A stretch of DNA of 64,000 nucleotides from Rhyacophila brunnea (taxonomy: Eukaryota; Arthropoda; Insecta; Trichoptera; Rhyacophilidae). Position numbers and translations under genes: made by a program. Positions 1 through 12,297 of the stretch are shown piece after piece. The DNA is taken from assembly GCA_022495005.1 (NCBI GenBank), contig JAGYXB010000956.1, forward strand, positions 434,001 through 498,000, written 5' to 3'. Under the pieces are notes generated by a model, which worked only from the letters and a program-made list of their open reading frames with translations, did not search any database and was not told the DNA's origin. Numbering within the stretch: the stretch's first letter is position 1; every line of letters starts with the position of its first letter.

Positions 1-85
1 TAAACATGAATGTTAATAATTATCACACCATACAATTAGTGGATTTATTTTACTAAGGAAAATAAACAGTTATTTTGATTTTACT

Positions 86-300
86 ACTACTACTTCACCA
101 TGTTTGATCCTGGATCCATAGAGGTTGTATTAACAGATTTTGTTTTTTTGGGAGAAATGGATGTTAAGCCACTTGCCCAACCTATTGGGTCCATACTCTG
201 ACTCCAAATATAAATTGAAAAACAATATGTGTATTTGCCATACCCAGGATTCGAACCTGGGTCCCACGACATTATAAGCCGCACGGCCATTGTGGGCGCA
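86..300 (-). repeat. tRNA-derived SINE, copy 1
   Basis: On the minus strand this reads as a tRNA-like head with an A-box-like stretch (TGGCCGTGCGGC) and a perfect B-box (GGTTCGAATCC), then a body shared with copies at 8268, 35575, 36470, 45085 and 48815, and a short trinucleotide tail near 86-95. It is a Pol III-type retroposon, not a tRNA gene: the acceptor stem does not close and the body continues past the tRNA part. Confidence 0.75.
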
Positions 301-1593
301 TTGATTATAAATATGTATAAAAATAGAGGGACACATGAATCATAAAAAATATATTTTGCTTACGAACATTTATTGTTTAGACTACCTGTATTATAAATAG
401 TGGAGGTGGATACTCTGGGCCACAGATCGCATCTAATCAACCGATGAACACTGATCAATACCGGTATTGTTTGTGAAGTAGGTAACAAAGAACCTTTAAA
501 AGAAAATATGACATACTATTTTATAAAGTATTTCAGTGTAGCATCTACGGATGGCACGACAATGATAATATATCCTTTTGTGTGTTAAGTATTATAATTT
601 ATAAATACAGAGGATGATGTTCCTCACACCCAATGTAAGCCAGTCACGTCACCGGCATCCCCCTACCCGCTCTTAGTCTGACTTTACTGCAATTCAGAAA
701 GGATTCTTCGATAGATGCTGATAGATGTAAGAGAGAACAGAAAAAATAATGAAAGAGAAAAGTCATACAATTTGAATTTCGATTAGTGTCGATTATACAA
801 AATTTTGTAGATATTGCATTTAAATGAAGCAGGTGAATTTTTATTGAATGGATCAAATTGGTGGAGAAATAACCATCAAAATTTAAACAAGAGAGTTTAA
901 CATTATCCAAGAAACTTTTAAGTAAATGGGTAGTCTTTACAAATCCAAGGCCTTTATCCCTTTTTTTGAATACAAATTGAAATTAAAAACAGATTATAAG
1001 TAGGGATATCAAAGTAAGGTATCGTATTGGTATCCTTTCAGGAGAAAAGTATCGATATATGATACCCAATGTATCATTTTCGTGTAAGATTCATTCATGA
1101 AGTTTTTATGTACAAGTTCAAATTGAATGCAAAATATCTTTTCTAAATATCGCATTACACAAAGGTTTGTTGCTACTAGCAGTTAATAATGGACGATTAG
1201 TATTATTACTGTATAGGCTTATGTAATAGTGGGAAACCAGTCACTTAAATGTGATTGCAAGTCTTCCTTTGCATCTATTTACATTTCATGTGTCGTGATT
1301 GGTTAGGTCAGTGGTTGGCAACATATGTCACTAAGTGGAAAGTTTTTAATGGCACAGCCTAGATTTTAGTGATTCCCAACCTTGTTTGGTGGGACACTTA
1401 AGGCATTATTTATTTTTAAATCTTACAGAACCCCTACTTGGTTGATACACATTAAGGTTCAGATTGATAAATTAATAGCCGTGCAACGCAGTAGGCAGTG
1501 ACATACCTAAGCAGAGAGGAGCGTACGGACTCAAAATGCCAATTCTTACTATTTTAGTCTCAAATATTATCTAAATTCAACTTACTGTGTGTT
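301..1593. other. Intergenic, no gene seen
   Basis: AT-rich sequence without a supportable gene. Around 1310-1450 there are two short stretches (CAGTGGTTGGCAAC and GTGATTCCCAACCTT) that resemble hAT terminal sequences, but I could not pair them with a target-site duplication. Confidence 0.4.
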
Positions 1594-2222
1594 GCTTCAA
1601 TTACGTGGGAGTACACATTTCGAAGATGGCATTTTAGAGAGAGCTCATTATCCGAATAGGAATGGTTGGAGCAATATTCAACTCGATGCGGAGTGTCTGG
1701 GACCCACGATTGTGTTCAGTCAAAACCATGATGATTTGGGTGATTTGTCAGTCATAAATAATTAAACTATTTCTGGTATTGAAGAATTATGTGAGGATGA
1801 ATCTGATCCGCCTATTTGACGCTTGCATTTTGACGGTGCTGCTTTACAGTAACGAATTATAGCAGATTACAAAGGCTCAGAGCAACCGTACACTGAGGTT
1901 TGAGAACAGATGCTCGCGACAGATACTGGGTGTGCGGTGGGGTGATATGACTAAAGGAGTAACGAAGAGATAAGAGAATGCACCGAGCAGCCTTTCATCA
2001 TGCTGAGAGTTAAGAGGCGACGTTGAATCTAGCTCGGCCACGATGCTCTCAACCACAACATGGCTTACCTATTCTTCAAACCAGCCGGATTCCGGTGTCC
2101 TGGAAAGCCGCTAAAGACTATCTATAGAGTGTATACGGCGGAGTTACGGGATGCTGTTATGACCTGGAACGATGCAAGACTGGCTAGCAACAGGGATTCT
2201 TGGAGGCGCCGCGTGGGAAATT
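1594..2222 (+). pseudogene. Decayed LINE reverse-transcriptase fragment, copy A
   Basis: Nucleotide-level copy of the LINE fragment at 11569-12297, aligning from the GTACACAT block to the final GGAGGCGCCGC block. It has frameshifts, stops and an insertion of about 75 bases near 1730-1806 that copy B lacks. No intact reading frame remains. The encoded part is the C-terminal end of a non-LTR retrotransposon polyprotein, downstream of the RT catalytic core. Confidence 0.75.
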
Positions 2223-5075
2223 ATAATACATAGATACCCTGCAAAATACATGACACCATCATTATATTACTATGTCTTGATTTATATATCTGTCTGTCTG
2301 TAACGCATGAGAAAACATGTTATTATGTATGAGAGACAGATAGGGAGAAGACGCATTAAACGCAGACTCAAAATTTGGTAAAAATAAACTTGACACCCAA
2401 ATAAAGGAATCGTTTATTTTATGATTGAAAGAAAACAAATGATGATCCATAATCACACTCACAGATGCTTACATAAAGCAGTGCTCCGCAACCTTTTCTC
2501 ACCCACGACACACTAAAGGTCTTCCCAGAATTCTGCGGCACACCACACGTTAAGCAATTTATACACCAAAATATGAACCCCAGGCCAGAATCTTCGGCGC
2601 TCCTCCTACCTATCGCTAAGATTAAAGACAATGTGATACTTTAAAATACCATTTTTCAAATGGTGTTCGAGGTAAAATTAATCGTATTGATTCTATGTTT
2701 AGCGATTTTTTGTATTTATTAATAATTATGGGTAGTTGTCTGGTAATTATTATTAATAATTATTTGTCGAGTATTAGCACAATAACAATAAATTGTATCC
2801 CACAATCGTATGTGTTACAATACAAATGCCAGCGAAGTAAATCAGCGCTGGAGGCGACTTTTTTTCTATTAGAGCAAATTTGTAATTATCTCACTTATCT
2901 GCTTAACCTGCCACGCCGCCCTTCTGAGCTTGGGCCTCCAGGCTATAGCCCCCATGCACCAAAATTACATTTAACTTATTTGATAAATAATTAAATATAC
3001 ATAACACAGGGCAAAGAACCAAATGTACATATTCTCATGTATTGTATTATCAATAAAATAACTAAGTAATATGATACCTGTGCTTGTTTCAATGAACATA
3101 AAAGTTTTTAGCCTTAGTTTGGTAGCCTTGTCAGCAATACGAGGATATTCTCTATTAACCGAAATCCATAAAATAGCATAAGCGCTTCTAATATAAGCAT
3201 AAGGCATTGGTCACAAGAGGGTTTTGAATCCAGTCGTATTGATTGTATGAAAATAATGAATTTTGAAGCAAAGTTAATTGTTTTTGAGAAGGTTCCAAAA
3301 TCAATTGCTTGTTGTCATTAGCTCATATAATCGCTAGGTCCTTTCGTACATATGTAGAGATCCTTGTCTTCTCCTTCTAATTTATCAGATCATGTCAATA
3401 TATTTTCGTGCGTACGTTAAAATACATGCGGCATGACATTCATAGATAATAGAACACAGCCTGCAGACCATAGATAATAGAACATACATAGTGCCAACCG
3501 CTAAAAACAAAAAAAGAACATCAGTTTGACAAAAGTGTTGGCATGTGGAATATGATAAAAACGCTCAATTGACGTTCATTGAATCATGCAGGTGCCGATG
3601 CAGTGAAGTGCGCTTATTCTTGTTTTATTGATTACGGCAGATTTTGCCAACTGACAATGTGCATTTAAAGGTTCAAAATGTGCTACGGGATGGGAGCATC
3701 AGTCTGATAAGATTTTAAACACCAAGAACAACGACATTACACACTTTTTTTTCCGTAGCGGCAGCCCGTGACAGCAGGCGACAAGCACGTCAATGTGGGT
3801 GGGCCTTAAGCCACATCCAATAATGTTGACAGGTGGTAGTACCACCTGGTAATTTTGTCTAGTTATTCAGAATAATCATAAAATCCGCTATGCCATATGT
3901 ATATTTTAATGAAATGAAAAAGGTGGTCATAAAAAACATTTTATTGCCACCATTTAATTTCGTTCTACAATAAAGATCATCGATGAAAGATGAATGGTGT
4001 TAATCATTTAAAAATTGCATATATCAATAAGGGGCTATTAGTTTCAAAGTCAGTAATCTTAATTGTTAGTTTTTTTTTTTTAATATTATTCTTGATTCTG
4101 ATTCTGTAAGTCCTTTTCCATCACATGAATATTCATAACATATCAAATTCAACCCCATTGTTTATATTCATATGATGCCATGTTTTATATTTTATGACCA
4201 ACTTGAAACATGATATTTTCTTATTAATTTTAATGATGTTAAGGAAATTTTATTTCGCTATTCGCTTTTGCTAATAGTTTACAAAAAGAAAATATTCAAT
4301 TTACCGTCCAAAATTTCTTTTGACGGTTATTTTGCGATTATATCAAAATGGCAAAATATGGAGGTTACAGAGTTTGAAACTAATGCTAATAAGATTTGTA
4401 ATAAAACAACACAATTATTTTTACTACGCCAAATTTATTAATGAATATTTTTTAAGAATTACACATTTGATAAAAATATCCTTACAACTAAGTATTCATG
4501 GAAATAACAGCAATCCGATGGAAGTAATTACATCCATTCGTACCCGAATGTAAGATAATAGTTTGTCCGCAATTGCAAATGACATTTTGCTTCATAAACA
4601 CTAGGTGAATAAAATATAGATATTCACCCAAATATACGAATTAACTGTACTAAACATACAAATCTAAAAATTTCAAATCGGTTCGTCTAAATGATTACGT
4701 TAGAAATGAAAAACATTTCTTAGCTGATGGGTGCTCAAAGACATTAGCAAATAATCTCAGGATCAATATTAAGGCTGATAGAGAAATGAAGTGCCAAATC
4801 AGACATCACACTGGAAAATTTTGTGAAATATCGCAGCTGAAAATATATTATAAAATTCGCTTGTGCGCCAGAAAATATAATTTTCAACATTTAAAAATGA
4901 CAACAAAAGTAGGTATTTATTCGAAGTACAGTAAATTAAATAAAACATAATATTTTAATTAATTCATCAAATTTAAGGATTAATCGCAAGCAAATAATGT
5001 TTAATATAATTGACAAAGGAAAAAAGAAATTAACCGAAAAATGTTTTAAATTATGTCATTACAGACAGGTATTTT
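2223..5075. other. Intergenic, no gene seen
   Basis: AT-rich DNA with only short open frames of low-complexity composition and no recognisable domain. A poly-T run lies near 4070-4082. Nothing here has splice-consistent coding potential that I could support. Confidence 0.4.
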
Positions 5076-5509
5076 ACAACGTTTTTATTAGCTCGTATTC
5101 TTGTCCGGTGGTTGTTTGTCCAGTACAAATCTTGCAATCGATTTTCAACTAACTTCCCGACTAGCTAGACATTTGAAACTTTTAGAATGTATCAGAACAC
5201 GATGCCAATGCATTCTTTTAATACTTTTTGCCATCTTCAAGCAGAATTAAATTCATTTTCAGTTTATTCTGTTTTGTATGGAAAGTTATTTCAGAAAAAT
5301 CCGTAAAAAGTAAAAGACTATTATTGGTTGCTAAGGGGGTGGTCCTAGCAACTAAATTATTAATATATACGTGCGTTAATATGAAAATCAAAATGAAATG
5401 TCAAAATGACATTTCAGTATTCTACATATGTTTGTTTTTTATTTACTTCATATCAAGCACAAGTTTGAGCATATTGAAGATAATTCAACAGAAAATTTAA
5501 AAACGTTGT
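5076..5509 (+). repeat. MITE-like dispersed repeat, copy 1
   Basis: A 434-bp element bounded by a 12-bp inverted repeat (ACAACGTTTTTA at the left, its complement at the right). The whole body recurs in reverse orientation at 23160-23510. No transposase. The superfamily is unassigned because no clear target-site duplication is visible. Confidence 0.65.
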
Positions 5510-8267
5510 ATATAAAAAGTTCTTTTTATCTTGCAATTATTTTTTATAGCAATCAATGGCAACGCTATCTGCATAAGCAATATGTTACCGAGTAATTTTT
5601 GACAATACGAAAGAAACAAGTGAATTCATTACCAATGAAATAATTGAGATTATTTTTAAATTGCAATGGAATATACACTGACTCTCTCAATAGAAAAGAA
5701 AAAAATTATATAAAACCATAACTGCGCAATGCGTAGAAAACTATGATCGCTAGCAAACACAAAAACTGGATTAACAAAAAATTATTAGGTTAAATTTCGC
5801 GCGTACGTTTACTGATTATTTATGTCTATTTAAATTATTATTTATTCATAAATAATCCTAGTCTTAAAATAATGTTACAATACAAAACCATGATTTTAGC
5901 AATACATTTTTGAAGGATAATTAATAAAAGGTTTATATACAATTTTTTAATAAGTGGTTCATATTCCTAAACATAGTTAAACAATATTTTTTCAATTTTC
6001 TTTTTAACAGCTTGCTTTTTTTTTAATGTTGCAAAAAATATTAAATATTAACAGCACAACTTACTTTTAATTTTGTTAATCACTACATACAGTAAGTGTA
6101 AATGAATTAAAAAATTGTTTTTCATTTAGATTTGTGTGCACATAGTCTTGTCAAGTATGTAATATTTTTTAATTACTGCAGATTGAGTAATTATAATGAA
6201 GAAAACTCAATACAGCATATATTATAACCAGCGATATTATGTGAGATTTAATTTGAGTGGAGAATAATATGAAATTGTATCAAAATAATTTGTGTAAAAA
6301 AACATGAAATGTTATTTATTTAAAATATAAACAGTATTTGACCATTCTAATTTGTGGTGAAATTTAATTACAAAAAGTACAAAACAATTGATTAAGGCTT
6401 CAGATGTTCAAAATGGTGTTCCAAAAATACAAAAATTCACTACAAAATACACTCGCTGTGACTGTTGCGGAGACAAAAGGTATGGCGCCGAGTCCCATTC
6501 GCAAGCGCAAATTTCTTGGACATTAAGTATGATAAAACTTCATCTCCGATATCTACTAAATTTAAGTAAACGCCAATGTACACTGTTAACTCACTACCTC
6601 TTAGAAGTCAATCGTCCGTACATATTTACCAGATCATATCACGGACTAATTCACTCAAGGGAATCTTGATATCTGCTAGTGGTGATTGAAAATTTCGAGG
6701 ATTGCTGTTATTGCATGGTAAATATAATGGAAGTGCTATCGAATATTTGTAATAACAAAAAATAACTTCATGAAAACACTAAAAAAGAACCACATACCTA
6801 CCCATGAAATTTACATTATAATATGACATGTATAATTGTAAAAATGGCCACCACAATAATAAGAGAATATAGAAAAGGATATATTAGATTTATTGTGTTA
6901 CATTCTGCTGAAAATATCACCAAATAACATTTTTTTTTTTTTTAAATATAAATAGATAGTTGGATAAATGTGATATATAATAATAACAATCCACTCAATA
7001 ATGTACAAACATTAAATAAATGTGGGTTTCTGGTCATAAGTCAAAAAAATATTTCGTGGACACATGAAAATAAAATAAACAAATATTATTTATAGTCATT
7101 ATACCATAATAAGATTCTTTGTTATATTACTAGGTATTTATCTATAAAATTATGAATTAGTGTACATTTTTGTCTGGTTGAGTTTACGGTTATTAAAAAT
7201 AAATGAATGAATAAATTAAAATATGAAGTGTACAGCCTCAAATGATCTTATCATTGTTCATTGATTCTACCACTTCAGTATTATATTATAAAACGAAAAA
7301 TTAATGTAAATTTAATTTATCAAATCTGACAGACCTTTTACAAAGTAGTTCAATTCAATATAACAAAGTGGAATAAGCTAATTTTATTTATTTAATTTAA
7401 ACTATTATTATGACTATGAATAATTAATACAAAGTAAGTAAAAATACCTTTTAAATATATTTCATGTCAGCGCTTGCAATGGATAAAAGAAAACTTGCAA
7501 TCTGATCATGGAATTGACAGTTTGCAATAAATAAGTGTTGACAAAAGGGACAATAATTATCTACTTATATTAACGAAAATAGTAGTAATCCATATAAATA
7601 TCATATATCCAAAAAAATCAATTCAATAACAAAATAAATGATTCAAAATTGGTATACTTTGTAAAGTGAGAAAAAATTAAATAATAAGTTCTGAGTGTTT
7701 TTGGGATTTCGTATATTTCAATACTAAATTGTACATAACCCTTTTAATAAAATATAATTAGATCTTATACGTTCTTACAAAGTTTATTTTCATAAGATTA
7801 TCATCGTTTTATAGAGAACTCTAAATATATGTACTAGGTATAACACAATTGTGTTTAAAAAACATATATGTCTTAATTGGAATCCAGGGAAATGCACACT
7901 TTATTATAAAAGAAATTATTTATTTAGTTAAGTACATATTTACAAAATTATTACTAAGTTATCATTTTATTAGATATTATTTTATCTGACCACCATAAAA
8001 TTAAGCACCTAAATATTTAACTAATTAGCCCAACTATACTTTGAAAATTGTAATATACACATAATCCAAAAATATCCTTAGTACATATTACAACCTGCCA
8101 TTACTGCTGTTACGAAATGATAAAATAGAAGACTAGTCTAAATTAGGCGTTTCACTTGTAAGTGTACAGTTGATTGACCACCACACAGGTATGACTCATT
8201 TTTATCAAATAGAATTGTGAAAAATGTGATTTAATACTATAAGTATGAATTAATGACATTAACATTC
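5510..8267. other. Intergenic, no gene seen
   Basis: Very AT-rich sequence with poly-A/T runs (for example 6928-6942). A 93-codon open frame at 6388-6669 contains a CDCCGDK stretch but has no recognisable fold, no splice context and no homologous copy in the window, so it is not called. Confidence 0.4.
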
Positions 8268-8515
8268 TTCATGGTAATTCTTTTTTCTTTCTTTTGACCA
8301 TGTCTGACCCTAATAGAATTATAATATGGGCCTCTGAGGTTTCTGTTGTTTTACGAGAAATGCATGTTAGCCACTTGCTCAACCTATTAGGTCCATACTC
8401 TGACTTCAAACACAAATTGAAAACGTATATGTATATGAATTTGCCAGACCCAGGATTCGAACCCGAGACCCACGACATTATAAGACGACGCGTAAGCCGC
8501 TTGGCCATCGTGGGA
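8268..8515 (-). repeat. tRNA-derived SINE, copy 2 (most complete)
   Basis: Best preserved SINE of the window. Minus strand: tRNA-like head from about 8515 with A-box TGGCCAAGCGGC and B-box GGTTCGAATCC, unique body with the phrase matching GTCCATACTCTGA on the plus strand, and a 3' tail with the GGGTCAGACATGGTC block followed by an AAAGAAAG-rich run. Apparent coding frames on both strands here are artefacts of the SINE. Confidence 0.8.
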
Positions 8516-9875
8516 CCGTATAGTAATACATAGTTTAATTTGTCATAATTTCAATAAGAAATTGAAACACCTATGATACCATATTTGAAACATGCAATTT
8601 GACAATGCTTTTTAGTGTTTACGTAAAATTTAATTCAATTTGACAGCAAAACAATTAATAATTTAGTAACAAAATAAAGGTTTCAAGATATCAAAATAAA
8701 TTAATTGAGCAATTCGATAATACTTAAATTAAATAAACAATAAGAGCAATGATTAAACACATCAGTTTTGTTTACTATTCCTTTAACCTATTGCTGCCGA
8801 CTCAATCCAAATTTATTTTAGTATGTGGAATAGCAAAATTACATACTTGTGAAAAAGATGCCTTATTATGATTTCAAAGTTAAAGTATAATAAAAATATA
8901 TACAAAAGATGTTAAAGTTCAAAGCTTAAGGCTATACTTCAGTTGGGGCATGGTCTAAAAAGATTGCGGCTAGACAATGCGCGGATTGTGCAAATGACGC
9001 GTGCCGAGCGAAATATTATTTGTCAAAAAAATCCATCATGCGTCCATTTAATATTATGTTTATTGTTATATTATTAATAATAATAGTATATTCATTGTCG
9101 TTTTCTTTTTTAAGTACATACGTAAAGTTTTTTAGTCATCTTTACACGATTTAAGAATATTTTCATCCGACGCCATGACAAAACAAATCAACGTGCAGAC
9201 ACCTCGACTATCAGTCTTCGATTGGCAACTAGTGAGAAATTTCATCGCACCTACTGTTGAAAATTATTTGCCGTTTCACTGAAGTACGCTCTTAAGATAA
9301 AAAACCTTTGTTCATTTTTGTTCACAGTTGAAAGTTCAACACAAACACATAAAAAAAAAAATTAAATATAATCAAAACATTAAAAAAAATTAAACCTGAA
9401 ATGTAATTATATATTTTTGTGATGAGTATCAAAACAATTTAAATAATGCTAATAATTCTGTATTTACCATATTCAAAAGTGTGCACAAAGAGCCAATTAT
9501 GCAACTATGAATAAGTCATTATTTAAGTATGCTTTGGTGACCCATACATCAGTGTCAAATATATTTTTTATTTGGGATGCAGGAATATAGTGTATTGAAT
9601 ACATAATAATTATTTATGTATTCAATACACTACATTCCTTCAGAGTTGTCTCAGTGTGGCAAGAAAGGATATTATATTATAGGATTTCCAATATTCTGTA
9701 ATTTTTTGAAATTTCTATATTTTTGATTATTTCATTGGTTACTGTAATTTGAAACTGTATTAAGAGTTAATACCTCATTTTTGAAATAGGTTGGTATAAT
9801 TATGTAATAGTCAAAACATCATTTTACGTTTAACAGTAATTGCTGCACACATTTTGAATAAGAAAATGCTTTGTA
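8516..9875. other. Intergenic, no gene seen
   Basis: AT-rich sequence. A palindromic stretch near 9590-9632 (ATTGAATACATAATAATT and its complement) could be a small hairpin. No coding evidence. Confidence 0.4.
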
Positions 9876-10013
9876 ATGGTGGTGAAGGGTGGAGGTAGGC
9901 TGTGGGATATTCAATATAAATAATGACACTAAACTTTAAACGAAAAGAAAAGTCTGACTGACAAAGTTTTGTATGTACTATTTATGTCAGATGTCCACAG
10001 TCTACCTCCACTA
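9876..10013. repeat. hAT-type MITE fragment (GTGGCGAAGGGTGGAGG family)
   Basis: The left part (GGTGAAGGGTGGAGGTAGGC) and right part (GTCTACCTCCACT) are inverted relatives of each other and match the termini of the elements at 32169-32668 and 45229-46131. The outermost right bases are missing or diverged, so no clean target-site duplication is visible. Confidence 0.6.
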
Positions 10014-10015
10014 AA

Positions 10016-10366
10016 ATTATTTACTATAGTATTTAATATCTGTGATAATTGGTATGTTTAAATGATTTTACCAATACTTGCCACTGACAATTATTTACTA
10101 TTATGACAAAATGCTATAAATATAGTTGTACTTTAATGACATACAAAATTTGTTATCTAAGTAGGTAATAAAATCTAAAGATTTTATGAATATGTAATTA
10201 TTTACTATAATATTTAATATCTGTGATGATTGGTATGTTTAAATGATTTTACCAATACTTGCCACTGAAAATTATTTACTATTATGACAAAATGTTATAA
10301 ATATATTTGTACTTTAATGACATACAAAATTTGTTATCTAAGTAGGTAATAAAATCTAAAGATTAT
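10016..10366. repeat. Tandem duplication, two ~180-bp units
   Basis: Two direct copies (10016-10181 and 10197-10366) about 95% identical by eye, both running from ATTATTTACTAT to AAATCTAAAGAT. Non-coding; probably a recent local duplication next to the MITE fragment. Confidence 0.85.
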
Positions 10367-11184
10367 ATCAAATGGGTAAAATACAAATGCAGTTTCAAGA
10401 AAATAAAAAAAAAATAAGCGCCATTAGGAGCATATGGTATGAGTAACTTAAAATAGAAATTCATCACAACCATACTTTTGAAACATGTTTATAAACAAGA
10501 CCTCGTTGTGAACTATGGAGAAACAATAATATTATAAGAAAGCATACAAATAAATACCAATGTAAAGAAGATTACAAAATTCAGTTACATGAGAGTTTAC
10601 AGATAAATTATCAAAACAAATACATGATTCAAAATAATGTAACAACCCTATATTCTACAATATTTTATGGAAGGCTTCAATTAAACAAAAAAAAAAACAT
10701 AATTAAGTACTACGTCAAGTCCATAAATTTTTTTTTAGTAATAATTATAGGCCATACATTTTGTTATGAATATGTTTAGTGAATTTCATGTTGTGAATCT
10801 ACTAAAATAATAGTGGAAAGGCAAATTATCTTCGAATAAGAACTTATGTATCCTGTGAAGGCCTATCAGATAACACAACGATCCTTATTAATAAATATAG
10901 TAATCTAAGTACTTCAATATAACATAAACATACCTAGTAATTTAACAAAATACCATTGGAATGTCAGTGACTTGAGACACCATGTCATTTATGCTATTTT
11001 ACCTAGAATTACATTTGAGAATAGTAATTTCGAATTTTAAAAAAAGGATCTTTTATATTATGTAATCTCGTGTATTCAGTCTTAATAAAATCAATTAAAA
11101 TCAGATATAGCTGTCAATGGCTACAGACGAAGAGGTGCTTTCATAGTAGGTAGATATTAATTTTAATCATATTAGTTTCATAGG

Positions 11185-11525
11185 TAACCGGACAAAATAG
11201 AACATGACAAAACAGAACAGTGACAAAACAGAACAGCCAGGGGAAAAATGAAACATTAATTTTTGTAGAATCTATTTAGATTAGGTTAGGTTAGGTCAGG
11301 TCATTATTTCGTTGTACCTAGTCACCCAATCATTTTGAACATATTATATTGATTAAGATGAGATATCCTAAGCTTGCCGGCAACACCGAGTTAAGTCCCG
11401 TTTATTTGAGGCTTTCTAGCGATTAGGAATGCATAATAGAAATGGGACAATTTCAATATTAAATTTATATTTTCCTGAAAGGTCATAGTTATATTTATCA
11501 TTGTTCTGTTTTGTCATGGAACCGT
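11185..11525. repeat. Inverted-repeat element with short minisatellite and TTAGG-like tract
   Basis: At the left, three imperfect units of about 18 bp containing GACAAAACAGAACAG (11193-11235). At the right, the inverse TTCTGTTTTGTCATGGAACC (11500-11524). Inside, at about 11279-11300, a (TTAGG)-like run of three to four units. Possibly a MITE with long diverged termini. Confidence 0.5.
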
Positions 11526-11568
11526 TTCATAATAGACTATTTGTGTGTACTCAATCGAGGGAATTTAA

Positions 11569-12297
11569 GAGACAATCGACAGGTTGCATAACAACTCCTC
11601 TCTTGTTGGTTTGAAAATCAACACGAAGAAAACCAACGTCTTGTGTAATAGCACCTGTCCTGATCCAGATTTCCCTCTGATTAGCGACGGAAAAAACATC
11701 GAGACCGTCAACAGCTTCAAGTACCTGGGGGTACACATCACGGGAGATGGCATTTTGCAGAAAGAGCTCGCTATCCGAATGGGAATGGCTGGAGCAAAAT
11801 TCAACTCGATGCGGAATGTCTGGGACTCATGATTGTACTCGGTCAAAACCAAATGCTGCCTATTCGATGCTTGCATTCTGACGGTGCTGCTTTACGGTAG
11901 CGAATCATGGCACCTTACGAAGGCTCAGAGCAACTGTATACTGAGCTTCAAAAACAGATGTTTGCGACGAATACTGGGTGTGCAGTGGTATGACTTTAGG
12001 AGCAACGAGGAGATAAGAGAACGCACCAAGCAGCCTCTCATCACGCTGAAAGTGAAGAGGCGACGTTGGACCTGGCTCGGCCACATGCTGCGGATGCCGG
12101 AAGAGAACCTAAACCTGGCTTGCTTGTTCTTCAAGCCGACTGGATTCCGGCGTCCTGGAATGCCGCTAAATACTATCTACAAAGTATGTACGGCGGAGCT
12201 ACGGGATGCTGATTTGACCTGGAATGAAGCAAGAAGACTGGCGAGTGACAGGGATTCTTGGAGGCGCCGCATGGTGTCCATATGCTCCAATTAAGGG
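11569..12297 (+). pseudogene. Non-LTR retrotransposon (LINE) RT C-terminal fragment, copy B
   Basis: One reading frame covers 11584-12294, broken only by an in-frame TGA at 11830-11832. The protein shows the GLKINTKKT and FKYLGVHITGDG motifs after the RT palm, then YGSESWHLTKAQ, LRRILGVQW and the tail LASDRDSWRRRM, a familiar arrangement at the C-terminus of insect endonuclease/reverse-transcriptase LINEs (RTE-like; clade not resolved). Copy A has CGA where copy B has TGA, so the stop is a probable CpG transition. The 5' part (endonuclease and RT catalytic core) is absent, as expected of a 5'-truncated insertion. The 3' end carries GGATATGGCCAAAGAAGAAG, matching the SINE tail. Confidence 0.85.

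Noticed and set aside
6388..6669. Cys-containing 93-codon open frame
   Set aside because: A single CDCC patch without spacing typical of a zinc finger, no neighbours and no repeat copy; most likely chance.
8269..8533. Open frames on both strands over the SINE at 8.3-8.5 kb
   Set aside because: They arise from the tRNA-derived SINE sequence, which recurs elsewhere with stops; no coding constraint.
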